NCBI GenBank assembly: GCA_907163345.1
Contig: CAJQUN010000022.1
Coordinates: 3,596,001-3,660,000 of the forward strand
Source: Haberlea rhodopensis
Lineage: Eukaryota; Streptophyta; Magnoliopsida; Lamiales; Gesneriaceae
Length of the DNA: 64,000 nt
Direction of reading: 5' to 3'
In this document: positions 11,673 through 23,540 of the stretch, piece by piece
Layout of the letters: every line of letters starts with the position of its first letter
Numbering within the stretch: the stretch's first letter is position 1
Notes under the pieces: model-generated
Database searches by the model: none
Seen by the model: only the letters and a program-made list of their open reading frames with translations
Told to the model about the DNA's origin: nothing
Program-made: the position numbers and the translations under genes

Positions 11673-12338
11673 CACTCGATGCAGTGTCAGACACTCCTCG
11701 GACACGTGTCGACACGCCATGTGGCGTGTCCTTTATTTTATTAATAAAATAAAATCGGACACCCGTTTCAGACATGGCTGATAGGCGTGTCCGACAACAC
11801 TTTTGGGTAATAATTGTGCAATTTAAAAAGTTTTTGGCTAAAATGATATTTAGACGTATTACGTAAACTCTATTTAATTGAAGTAATATACATTTGTTGT
11901 TAATATGAATGATATCATGATGATTTCAATGACATACATTTATATATTAGTTTTGAATTTGGTAAGAGTATTTTTGATGTTATATTTTATTTGGACGTGC
12001 TTGTTAAACTTGATATTAATTAAAGTAATATGTATTTGGTGTTAGTATGAGTGATATTATAATGCTTTCAGTGACATGCATTTATTTATATACTTCTTGA
12101 ATTTGGTAAGATTTGTTAATTTTTTTAATATTATGTTAATATTGTTAATATTATGTTAATTTTACATTGGTTTTAGAATTTAAAAAATGTGAATTTCTAG
12201 TATTTGTAATATAGTTTGTGTAGTATACAGACGTGTCCCAGCTTGTCGTATCCTAAAAATTTTGAAAATTCATGGTGTCATGTCGTGTTCGTGTCATGTC
12301 GTGTCAGTGTCGCCGTGTCAGTGTCTGTGCATCATAGT
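11673..12338. mobile_element. MITE with CACTCGATGCA/TGCATCATAGTG ends
   Basis: The left end CACTCGATGCAGTGTCAGAC and the reversed right end CACTATGATGCACAGACACT are inverted repeats. They continue into GTGTCxGACACG-rich subterminal repeats on both sides of an AT-rich, non-coding core. A clear target duplication was not found, so the superfamily (hAT or Mutator) is open. Confidence 0.6.
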
Positions 12339-13791
12339 GTGTGACCCTTCGGTACACACACGGTTCAGCCACTCATGTCTGCATGTCGATTGGCGGTGCC
12401 ACTATATAAGGAATTAAATTTGTGCATATGCTAATACTATAATATTTTGCATAATGATAAGCGTTTGATTCTAATCATTGATATCTCTTAGAGATCATGT
12501 GTTCGAGCCACCCATAAATAAATTATGGGGATTCTTCTGGGAACTTTGTGTAATTTTCTGTAATATTTATAATAAATTATACACAATCACATATATAAGT
12601 TTGTTTGTTTTATCACATATATTATGACAGTATTTGCAAATGCTTTGAAAAGTGAATATTTGTTTTCCACAGCAAAGAAATGTATTTTGATGTTTGTTTT
12701 CCTTACTTCTGCTACAACTTCTTCACAAAAAGCAGGTAACCATCATAAGAAGTTATGCAAGTCATGATATGATTTTGATTGCTTTAAATTAAGCACTTAG
12801 CATTTAAGTTTCAATTCTCATCGATAGATCGACGGCCGGTAGCGCCTAGCATCTACGTTTCACGAAGACGTAGATACAAATGACTAGAAATGTATGAGAA
12901 CCTGTCAGCCATGTTAGCATGCAGTACATTCCTTTAACTCGATATGTACCGATTGAATATAGGGCATTGGTTGGTCGAAGCCCCTTATGATTTTCATAAC
13001 TATGTATTTGTTTCACGTTATATGATTCATTGTGTGTGCATATGAAAACCCCATTTTTCACAAGCAGTATCCACTCTGCCCAGAGTTTCCATAAATCATA
13101 TACAGAAAACACATAGGACATCCTGGTTCATCAAGACCAACCGTGAAACCCTAACGACAATCCTAGGCCTCTGACAACATCACTGAATATCCAAACTAAC
13201 AATTTTATGACCCGCGTATGATCAGTCATTAAATCAAAGTATACAACTATCTGTCAAGACCTCAATGACTACTCGGGTCTTGAGGAGTAATGGTGCACAA
13301 CTATGGCTATGAATTCTATACTCGACAAATGGTAACCACTTATAGAATTCCGAGTAGGGTCGTTCAGTGAACTCATTCCTAATGAGCAGATATTCATATG
13401 TGTTGACTTCTCCAAGCCAATGCCGAAGAAACGTATCGCACTACACTAAACACATCATGAATACCAGTCTCTAGCGAGCATATATTGATATCCCATTCTC
13501 GAAGGCTCATCGACCAGGAACATTTAGAAATTACAGTCAAGAATGTATTTCATGATCACCATCATATGCGTAACCACATTCTATAGACTATAGCAATCTC
13601 TAGAACTTCATAGATGCATCGTGATGCATGGATAAACAAATGAAGAAGTGTCATATATATTAATATTCAAACAAAGATTTGTCATAATAAGATTACAAGT
13701 ACAATCATTCAACTATTGATTTACTTAAATCACATATGACAACAATATCATTCACTTCCATAAAACCAACTACTCATGTGTCTCAAGACCA
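12339..13791. other. non-coding, probably old retroelement remnant
   Basis: No gene recognised. The segment from about 12.9 to 13.7 kb reads like degenerate LTR or leader sequence of an unclassified element, but no second copy is in the window for comparison. Confidence 0.3.
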
Positions 13792-14359
13792 TTGTGATGC
13801 CTAGAAATACTCCAAGTGTTACTTGGTTGATTTTTATCATTATGTGTTGATTATCACAGGTTATGGACTTGGTTCGGGTTGAACCGATAATGATAGAATA
13901 CCGGGATTGAATTTACATGATTTTAATGTTAATGTAAAAGGAGGATTTCAGATCTGTTTTCACATAATTCACATGTTTACACCTAAAAATCTCTACAATT
14001 CTCTCCAACCATCTTTGGCGCTTTCTTGGCTTGTGCTTGAAGTTGTGCTTAGAAATTAAACTACAAACTTGTTGTGAAGCAACATCAAAGTGGGTAAGGA
14101 TTTAGTGATATGTGAGCTTGTATAAGCTTGTATATGTGTAGGGTAGTTCTTAAAGCATGTTGAAGCAAGTTTGAATTGATATGAAGTTTAATTCAATAAC
14201 ATAAGTTGTGTTGTTATGAAAACATGTTCATATGATGATGTAGTTATGTTTTATGAAGTGTTGGTGTTGAAACATGAAGTGTAGAGAAGAAACCATGTAT
14301 TGGTGATACACATGTTGCAAGTTTGCTGAATGTATTGCGAAACTCGTGACTTCCATACA
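13792..14359 (+). repeat. diverged Tekay-type LTR fragment (tentative)
   Basis: Starting around TGTGATGCC, this stretch is a distant relative, in direct orientation, of the reverse complement of the Tekay B LTR. Shared landmarks are a GGTTCGG(G)TTGAACCGA phrase, then an AATCTCTACAA phrase, then TTGGCTTG/GGTAAG near the end. It is cut on the right by the inverted SIRE LTR fragment. Confidence 0.4.
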
Positions 14360-14874
14360 ATTTTTTCACCTTATTTGGATCCGATTCAGAGTTTGACTTC
14401 TGAAGATAACTTGTAGATCTTTGACTTATATTTTCATCCGATTCTTAATCGTTCTGTTTGAATAACCAAGCTGAGAACTATGGTCAATATGCCACAGCTG
14501 CTACAATCTGTCCGCTGTTGTTTCAGCTTTGCACCAGCATACACTTGTAGACGTGCTTTCATCATTTAAACCTTCAAATCAGGTCTAGTAGTCTGAAATA
14601 CGACTTATGGATAATTGAGTTGGCTACTCAACCCCTTTAGAATCAGGTCATTTGGATGTCTGAGATATGAGATATGACCAATTTAGTCAGCAGCGCTCGG
14701 GGTCCAGCTGAGTTTGAATTCTCATTTCAGCAACCAAATACAAAGTCTTTCTTAGCACATCATCAAGCTATAAAATATCATCTATAAATGCATAGTTGAT
14801 GAAATAAATTAGCAACACAATAACTAGTTTTATTAACATCAAAACCAAGATTATTCGGGTTCTCAAAACTCAAC
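14360..14874 (-). repeat. SIRE-like LTR fragment, inverted
   Basis: This is the first third of the same LTR family that starts at 15607, but on the minus strand. It ends at 14874 with CTCAAAACTCAACA, the complement of the LTR start TGTTGAG. Landmarks such as GCTGAGAACTATGGTCAATA and TAGCAACACAATAAC match the reverse complement of 15640-16090 with clear divergence. It is older than the intact copy at 15607. Confidence 0.8.
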
Positions 14875-15601
14875 ATAAATTTCAATAATAGAGTTGACCG
14901 AAACCAATGTTAGTTTTTGTTGATTGCATGCTATTAGTTTATTTGCTAGAATTTATTCTTTTTTCTTTATTAGAATTAATTTTAAGAAAAAACACCATAC
15001 TTTTATTGTTTTTAGTTTTAGCACAATAAAATTCAATCATCCTGGTGACAATTATCCATACTTATGTATATTTATATTGAATTTAGATAATTTGGGTGAG
15101 ACATGACTATTTGCTGCAATATAAATACCTAAAAATGATGGAACTAAACACAATATATGTGTATCAATAATGGAGTAAATCAACCATCAATTTAAACTGA
15201 AATATGAAAAATTCTAAATAATGCAAGAATATATTCAAATTTTCTAACTGATAGAAACATAATCGGAGTCGAAACATAGGTTTGGTAGTAATATTGCACT
15301 ATAAACTTATTTGTAGGATCAAACACTTCTCATTTAACAAAAGCTATAATTGGTGTTAATGATGTAATTTAAATCTTTTAAACTATACAAGAGACTAAGC
15401 ACAATGTGCCAATCATTGTCCTACCATGGAGAATTATTACACCCTACAATCCACATCTCTCTCCTTGTAATCCATGATAGTCGAACACATAACTTTTGGT
15501 CTTATATTACTTGTATGATCAAAGTTTTACTGGTATACCAAATATTATAGCTGGTGTTAACAGTGCAACTCAAATCTTTTAAATCGTATATTAGCTTAAG
15601 A
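14875..15601. other. AT-rich non-coding DNA with a degenerate duplication
   Basis: No gene was seen. Segments at about 15312-15395 and 15506-15600 are similar (both carry GCTATAATTGGTGTTAA-like and AATCTTTTAAA phrases), suggesting an old duplicated repeat next to the SIRE insertion point. Confidence 0.4.
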
Positions 15602-16948
15602 GTCGTTGTTGGGTTTTGGAAACTCGAAATCTTGATTTTGATATTAACAAAACTTGTTATTGTGTTGCTAACATATTTCATTAAGTATGCAGTGAATAGA
15701 TCATTATTAGGAGCTTGATGATTAGCAAAGAAATTGGTTGAAGTAAACTGGACCAGTAGACACAAGCAAAGGTCTACTGGATCAGTAGAAACAACCAGTA
15801 GACCCTAAGCAATGCTGACTAAATCAATCATATCTCATAGCTCGGATATTGAAACGACCTGATTCCAAAGGGGTTGGATAGCCGACTCAATTTACTACAA
15901 GTCTTATCTCAGACAACAGACCTGATTCGAAGGTTACATGACAAATACATGTCAGCGGATAGATTGAGCAGCTGTGGTATATTGGCCATAACTCTCAGCT
16001 CGCTTATTGAAATGGAACGATTTAGTATGGGTTGAAAAGATAAGACAAAGATATACAAATCATCTTTAGAAGTCAAAGACTGAATTTGACGGTAAGATGG
16101 CCAAAAAGCTTCTGCAAGTCACGCCATGTGCAGACAAAATCAGCAAACTTACAACATGAGCATTGCCTCGTATTTCGAGCATAAATCTCTGAAATGAACT
16201 CGAAATTGATGGAGTATTGATTCCATGGAAAGCTAAGAGAAAGAGCTACAACTTTCATGTTGACCATTTTGCCCAGAAATAAATGAATCAAAAGCCATAA
16301 CCAAGAGAACTGGACAACAGACTTGGACAGCAAGGTTGGCAGCAGACCTTGAGCGAGCGGACGTCGAGCAGTAGATTTCGACCCTATAGACGTCGGCCAG
16401 TAGACCTTGAGCAGTAGACTCAATCAGACGTTGACCATCGGACTTGACAAGTAGACCTGCTCTACTAGAACAAATCAGCAGACTTGCAGAAATAGCCCAG
16501 AAGCAGAATATGATCGTTGCAATGTTTGAAAGCTTACCAAACCGTCCCAACGACTATATTCTTGTATCTAACATATATGCTTGGGGCTATATATACATTA
16601 TTTGGAAGCTCAATAACAGTTGATTGAAGATTAATCCAAGCCTTCCAAAGCAAACCCACTTGGGATTCAATTGGGGATCTTCAAAGAACGAATCTGCTAA
16701 ATGAAGAGCAACTCCCCAAACCTTTTGGCACCTCTCTCAAGCTTATATCAGATCTGTTGCGAGATCATTTGTGCCTTTATAGTCACTCTATCATTTATTT
16801 ATGACTTAAAATAGAAGAGTGAATACTATTGTAACAGTTGATGATTTATCACAAATGGGTGAGGTCTTTGCATGTGAGAGATTAAAGAACATGCTCTTTG
16901 ACTGTGTGGGCTAGTAGTTTAGGCTATCTTTGTGGTATTAGCCTTAGT

Positions 16949-19044
16949 TGTCACACCCCAATTTGCAAAGATACCATTTATCATGTTTATAGAAATACTC
17001 TTTATAAAAATTTCAACAACTTCTCCTCTATTTATATCACATCCGGATACAAAAATCAAAATCCATATCACCAGAAACACCATCATATATATATGAATCA
17101 CAATCACACAGACTCAAAAACCAAAAGATAACCCCATATCCCAGCAGGTCGTCATCCATGTACAACAGATCTCAGACATCCGTAGGAGCGCATCACCTTG
17201 CTCAGTAAGTCCAGATATCAGGCATCGTCATGCTCACCTACAATGCATGAACTACATGAGCTAATGCCCAGTAAATAAAAACCATGCGTGCTATGAAAAT
17301 GACATGAGACATCAATAACATGTATACCAAGATGCATACTAGAAAACATATAACATTTTATCCAAATTCATATTTTTCCTGGGCCCCTTGACCCACTTAC
17401 CATGCACCGGAACAGAGCTCTGAACAATATCAATAGGCACACAGCCAATAGAGTGGATTGATACAGTCGAATGGCCCATCCTCCCGTGACCCCCAGAGGT
17501 ACATCACCGAACAACCTCTGCGGTCACCCGAGAAGTATCCCACCCGCAGCATCAATCAAAAGGAGAATATCAGCAAGTGGTCCATCCCCTCATGATTACC
17601 AATGGCACATCTCGAACAACCCTTTTAATCCTCTGAGGAGTATCCCGCCGCTGTACTCAACATATCATATAAGTCTGCCTCGCAAACCTCGGTGTCATAG
17701 CAGTGGTCAACAAAATATTTCCTTTTTCTCAAAATAATGTCGTGCATGCCAGACATCAAATATGCTCATGTTTTATGCATGTACGTGTGTATGCAGATGA
17801 ATAATCAATTCAGGTACAACATATCAAATAACGCATAACATCTCCAATATCACATTTATTCAACCATCCATATCACAAATAATACGACAAATAATACTAT
17901 GTTCAAGCATTGTAGTTGCAGATGGATTTTTACTTACCTTTCACTGGCTGATATTGCTCGATTCCTAGGTAGTAGACAATCAATCTACACAATTCAAATA
18001 TTGATTTCAACAACTATTTCATCAAATTTCATTTATTATAACGTATCTAGATTTATTAATTCATTTAGGGAATTTGTTCCATCATATCACTACTAGGATA
18101 ATTATATCATTATTTAAAATTGTAGTAACTCATTTAATTCACCAGTTGCTTTAAATTTATTGACTTCTACTTATAACATTAAATTCTAGAATTGTTCAAA
18201 CACAATAAAATTCCTATAAAATTGGAATTATAACAAAATCTAAAATTTCTTGTCAATTACTTTTTATCATCGTATAATCTATCACCTACATTAATTGCAT
18301 AATTTTCTAGCAATACTAGAAATTGAGGCTTTTCCTAAACGCTAAAAATACCAAGAGAAAAGTACCTTAAATCGAAGATGATAATTCGAGGATTCCGATT
18401 ATGTAATTTATTTGACGTTTCGACGGAGTTACAAAGTCCGAAAAATTAAATTAGACATGAAACCCTTATCTTCTCCTACGTTCTCCTATTCTGTCTGATG
18501 TGTGTGTTAAAGTGTGTGCGTGCGTGAATCGTGAGTATCTGTGTAAGTTTCAAGTTGTAAAGTCGGTCAATGAAATCAATTTATAGTATTTTATTTATTA
18601 TTATTATATTGAATTAATTATTATATTTATTTATTTATGATACAATTTGGGCTTAACTTGATTCATTAATTCGAGTATCATAACAGTCTAATTTGCAAAC
18701 TATATCTGAATAAAAGATGTAGATCTATGTATTATCTTTCATTTGGCTTTAGAATAACTTGATTCTGATGTCGGACGAGAAAGTTATATATAATCCACCT
18801 AAACATGATATACTTCAAAATTAATTTTTCCCTTCCTCCGATAGTTTTCGGCAAAAACTCAAAACATGAAAGTGGTAGCCCTATGAGTTATCTTTTTAAT
18901 AAAATTGACCTCGTCGTATTTCGACGAATTTCGGCGAAGATTTAAGCTGTTATACCAAAATTTGTGACGGTCTAACACATTTGTCAAATATAGACTCAAG
19001 TATTATACTCGGTTATTACATTTTTATGAGACTCGGGTATTACA
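16949..19044 (+). mobile_element. solo LTR, Tekay-type Gypsy
   Basis: The 2096-bp unit starts TGTCACACCCC and ends GGGTATTACA. It is flanked by near-identical 5-bp duplications, TTAGT (16944-16948) and TAAGT (19045-19049). The uninterrupted 3' LTR at about 53105 reads CCTAAGTGAGG at this point. It contains no internal domain, so it arose by recombination between two LTRs. The short ORFs in it have no family signature. Confidence 0.88.
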
Positions 19045-19094
19045 TAAGTGGTGTTGTACAACATGATTGTATTACTCAAAGTCTTCTAGTGTAT

Positions 19095-21213
19095 TGATAA
19101 TTGTGATTATTACACTTATTTTGCGGTGAATTTTAGGTGTTTTTATATGGATTCCTGGACGATTTTACGTTTTCTAGTATATTTTCATTGATTTCAGGAA
19201 TCTAGGTCCAATTGCATAAAGTTGAGGAAACGAGCTAAAAATGTTAAAAAATGACAAAAGCGAGCGAACACGTTGAAAGAAGGACCGAAATCTCGAGATT
19301 GAAGGTTTTGAACTCCGCGATCGATCGGCAACTATGTTGCACGGATACGGATACGCGGATACGGGATACGCAGATACGAGTACGATTGCACGGGATTTTC
19401 GAAATTTGTAGGATACGATACGTATTGATACGGTAAATTTTGTTAATTTATTTATTTATATATAAATATATAATTATAATATTTGTAATAAATTAAGTTT
19501 CAAGTATATAATCAACATTAAACATATTAGAAATCAGAATAAAGTTGCAAACTCACCAACTTCACGACAAATGGTAAAATATTAATCCATGACATCTAAA
19601 AATTTCAAGCATATAGTCGACATTAAACACATTAAAGTGGTTAGGAAATAGGGATTAAGTTAAATAATTTAATTTTAATTACAGTTTCAACCCTATTTTT
19701 AAAAAAAATTCCGAAAGTTCCCGTATCTAATCCGTGTCGGATACGGTCAGCGGTGCATCTTGACCGTATCCGAAACGTATCCGAAATAAAAACTTAATTT
19801 TTGTTCCCAAATACGCCACGTGGCATATCCGATACGTATCGGTGCCATATCCGCTCGTATCTATATCCCAGAAGTATCCGATACTTGACCGTGAAATTTT
19901 TTGGAGTATCGGTGCAACATAGACCGGCAACAACTCCGCGATCGATCGCAGAGCTGAGTATTTTGAAAAACAAATTTAATCAACTGGCGATCGATCGGCA
20001 TTTTATCGCGATCGATCGTGACGGACCAAAAGATTTTGGCGATCGCTCACCAATCCTCGGCGATCGATCACGAGTACTCAGATTTTGAAAAATAAAAGAG
20101 AGAATGTTCTGGCGATCGATCGCAAATTCATCGCGATCGATCGCCAGACGCGAAAAAATCAAGATTTTATTTCCTTTTGTTGGTTATTTTGTGTCCAAAC
20201 TTTGGTAAACTCTTCCATCACTATAAAAGGATGGACTTGGACCACTTGAGGGGACTTTTGCTCAGTTTTATACCCTAAAACATAGCCTCCACCTCCATTC
20301 AACCTCAAGCCATTGAAGAGCAGGTCGGAATCAAAGAGACGGGACGACGCAACGAAGCAAAGAGTCGACGCCTAGCATCTTTAGTATTTTTAAACTCTTA
20401 TTGTTGTTTATTTTCGGATTTTAGGATGTTGGATTTGTTGATAAACAAGTTTTTGCATTCATATTTGATGATTGTAGTTGGCTAATTTAATTACCAATAC
20501 TAGAGGATCATTTGTATGAACCCATGATTCAAGATTGAGTTTTTGATTGATTTTTCTACAATTCTTTGAGTATGATTATGTTTTTAATGATTTTCAAGGA
20601 TTAGCTACCTTTGAATTGATGTTAGTAATTATAATTGACTTGACCATAAGATATTATAATTTGACAAGATAATACATACCGTGAGTTTTAGATTGAAACT
20701 GACCACGTAAAATCTAGCACACGTGTGATAGCTATAGATCTACTAAGATCGAAAGCTAGAAGTTTTCATAGAGCGTATGCGATATTGAATGTTACAGTGC
20801 ATGAAAATTGACTTGTTACCTTTTAATATTAAGTTTAATATAACTATACCAAAGTATATTGGATAACATAGGAAACTCGTCACCTTAGAACGTAGAATTT
20901 GAAGTCTTAACTAATAGGAGAATTGTGGGGAATTACATGGGTGAACCGAAGTCTTGATATTCGTTTCTATTGATTTCCGTCGCTTTTCATTGCTAGCTTG
21001 TTTGGTTTGGCTAATTTTTTGGGTTTATTATAATTAAATTTCACTCAATAATTGAAAGCTAAATATAGTTAGACTAATTAACTTTGGTAATTGCTACTAG
21101 TTCCTGTGGGTACGACATCCCTACTTTCATGTCATTATATTAAAATTTGACGTAGTGCACTTGCGGTATAAAATCGATACATTGAAGATAATTGTTTAAT
21201 AAATTCGTGATCA
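19095..21213 (+). mobile_element. solo LTR, Athila-type Gypsy
   Basis: The unit starts TGATAATTG and ends GTGATCA. A perfect 5-bp duplication, TGTAT, lies at 19090-19094 and 21214-21218. Its 3' half matches the LTR of the Athila-type element further right; compare GGATCATTTGTATGAACCCA here with GGATCCTTTGTATGAACCCA at about 51900. It holds an array of CGATCGATCG-type palindromes (19317-20147) and a 589-bp MITE. Confidence 0.9.
19333..19921. mobile_element. MITE, ends TATGTTGCACGGATACGG, possibly Mutator-like
   Basis: The left end TATGTTGCACGGATACGG and the reversed right end TATGTTGCACCGATACTCC are inverted repeats with GGATACG-rich subterminal regions. The flanking direct repeats GATCGGCAAC (19323-19332) and GACCGGCAAC (19922-19931) match at nine of ten positions; 9-10 bp is the Mutator range. 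The core is AT-rich and non-coding. Confidence 0.8.
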
Positions 21214-21536
21214 TGTATCCTTTCATGAGATGGGAGAAGGGGAGACGTAGAAGGATTACAACACCTTCGAACTTCCATAAACAAATGATCGTGCATTTAT
21301 TTACTGCATTTATTTATCTTATTGTTTTTTACATATTTTCTTGCATACCTTTAAAATACCTTTCAAATGGTTAATCGATTATAAAACGGGTTATGTCGAC
21401 TGTCTTTCCCTCTGTTTTGAAACCAAAATCGGTATAATCTTTCGGTGCAATTATTTCAAGACCACGAGCTATTGAAGCTCTAGTTTGTTGAACTCGAGTG
21501 TGGATTAACAACCCACCACCGAAATCGATCATAACA

Positions 21537-22299
21537 AGTGGTATCAGAGCTGGTCATTCTTGTAAATCATTTAAACCAATTTTAGACGGAAATCTTTTAA
21601 AGAAAACTTTCTCATGGGCATTTTTTCAAGGCATAATTTTAAAAACGTGGCATATGAAAATTTTTAGTATAAAAATCAATATCATTGTATTATTTTGCAC
21701 GAAAAGAATTTTAAAATCTATTTTAAATGTTCAAGTTTTTGTTCAATTGGTTTTAGACTCATTTTAAGTTTAAAATTGTTAATTTGAATTTTTTCTAACA
21801 ATTTTCGAAGCATACAACATTTCTGACAGCCTGCAGCGACTTTGGGAAAATAACATAATTTCTTGCTCGGATCCAAATAACAAACCACTTTTTTGCGTTG
21901 CAAACTAGACTCGTAGAGTATCGCAGCTGTATAGGTCATGCAGCCTAATTCTTCACAAGGAAAAAAAACATTTTATTCTGTAAAGTTGGACAATGTGTGC
22001 TGCCGCAGAAAAGATGAAATGGACGTCGTTTAGTTCTGTCAAGAAATTCAAATTGTTGTCAAGTATGCTTCATCCATCATAAAAAAAAAAAAATTGCTCT
22101 TATTTTCAATCCTTTTAAGACTTAGGAGGAGATTTAATTCAATCTTTGAGGGGAAGAAAATTTATTTGTCTTCCTTTTGTATTCACACAAAAAGGGGGAG
22201 AAATATATTAAAATAAAAATATGGTTTCCTGTTATGCAACATTGTGCTTTAATATTTATATTTTTATTCAAGTTTTGTGATCATCAAAAAGGGGGAGAT
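21537..22299 (+). other. internal region of the SIRE-like element: PBS and PPT, no genes
   Basis: The initiator-tRNA primer site TGGTATCAGAGC lies at 21539-21550, directly behind the LTR. The polypurine tract AAAAAGGGGGAGA (22286-22298) directly precedes the 3' LTR, and a second purine run (AAAAAGGGGGAGAAAT) lies about 100 bp upstream. Nothing between them resembles gag, protease, integrase or reverse transcriptase. Confidence 0.88.
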
Positions 22300-23098
22300 T
22301 GTTGGGTTTTGAAACTCGTATAATCTTGGCTTTGATGTTAATAAAACTTGTTATTATATTGCTAACATATTTCATCTAGTGTACAGTGAATAGATCATAA
22401 TTAGAAGCTTGATGATTAGCAAAGAAATAATTTGAAGTAAACTGGACCAGTAGACATAAGCAAAGATCTACTAGACCAATAGACACTAAGCGTTGCTGAC
22501 TAAATCAATCATATCTCATTGCTCGGTTATTGAAACGACCTGATTCCAAAGGGGTTGGATGAAAAACTCAATTTACTACAAGTCTTATCTCAGGCCAGCA
22601 TACATGATTCGAAGGTTTGCATGACGAATACATGTCTACAAGAGCTTGCTGGTGCAAAGTTGAACAACATCAGACATATTGGAGCAGCTGTAGTATATTG
22701 GCCATAACTCTCTGCTCTCTTATCAAAATGGAACGATTCAGAATGGGTTGAAAAGATAAGAGAAAGATTTACAAATCATATTTAGAAGTTGAATACTGGA
22801 TCTGACGTTAAGATGACCAAAAATCTTATGCAATCAGCAAACTTACAGCAGGAGCATTGCCTTGTATTTCGAGCATAACTCTCTCATACGAACTCAAAAT
22901 CAAGAGATTCTTGATTCCATGGAAAGCTAAGAGAAATGGATACAACTTACATGTTGATCACTTTGCCCAAAATCAGCGAATCAAGATCCATAACTAAGAG
23001 AACAAAACATCAGACTTTGGACAGCAAGGTTGGCAGCAGACCTTGAGCACGCAGACGTCGAGCAGTAGAGTTTGACCAACCAGTAGACGTCGACCAGT
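22300..23098 (+). repeat. 3' LTR of the SIRE-like element, first part
   Basis: Collinear with 15607-16404 of the 5' LTR with moderate divergence. It stops at about 23098 in GACCAGT, where Athila LTR sequence begins. About 50 bp of SIRE LTR found in the 5' copy is missing at the junction. Confidence 0.9.
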
Positions 23099-23516
23099 GA
23101 ACGAGGGTTACTTAGTGCAAATTGGTATTATATTTAATATAGCTCGAGAGAGTTTATTAGATATAACCGGAAAACTTGTCACCTTAGATGCATTAATCTT
23201 GGTTAGAATTAGTATATGAATTGTGGGGGATTACTTAGGTGAGCCAATGTCTTGATATTGATCTCTATTGCATTCTTCGTTTTAGTGTGCTTGTTGATTG
23301 GGAGTTTTGATTTATTCCATTATTTTTACTATTGCATAATCATCAATCAATTATCGTAGGCTAAATATAATTAAATCGATTGAGTTGGGAAATTACTACT
23401 AGTCTATGTGGGTACGACAATCCTTACTTTTATATCATTATACTAAAACTTGACACCGTGCACTTGCAGTATAAAATCGATACACTGAAAATAATTATTT
23501 AAAATAATAGAGATCA
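23099..23516 (+). repeat. left Athila LTR, 5'-truncated
   Basis: Matches 52190-52608 and the 3' end of the solo LTR at 19095-21213. It ends AGAGATCA. The first part of the LTR is missing and the remnant starts abruptly at AGTGAACGAGGG, fused to SIRE LTR sequence. Confidence 0.85.
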
Positions 23517-23522
23517 AGTTTT

Positions 23523-23540
23523 TGGCGCAGTTGCCAGGGA
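23523..23540 (+). other. Athila primer-binding site
   Basis: TGGCGCAGTTGCCAGGGA, six bases behind the LTR end, is a slightly altered form of the tRNA-Asp-type site TGGCGCCGTTGCCGGGGA typical of Athila elements. Confidence 0.85.

Larger units (their letters stand above)
15607..21536 (+). repeat. 5' LTR of the SIRE-like element, split by two solo LTRs
   Basis: LTR sequence occupies 15607-16948, 19050-19094 and 21219-21536. It includes an A/T-rich region and a pyrimidine-rich stretch typical of SIRE LTRs. The 3' LTR copy (22300-23098 plus 52609-53464) lacks these two insertions, which allowed their exact limits and target duplications to be read. Confidence 0.9.

Noticed and set aside
12430..12540. 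tRNA-like or SINE-like segment around GTGTTCGAGCC
   Set aside because: Only a B-box-like word is visible; no convincing A box, cloverleaf or target duplication.
12846..13121. 91-codon minus-strand ORF
   Set aside because: No family signature, atypical composition, and it lies in probable retroelement remnants.
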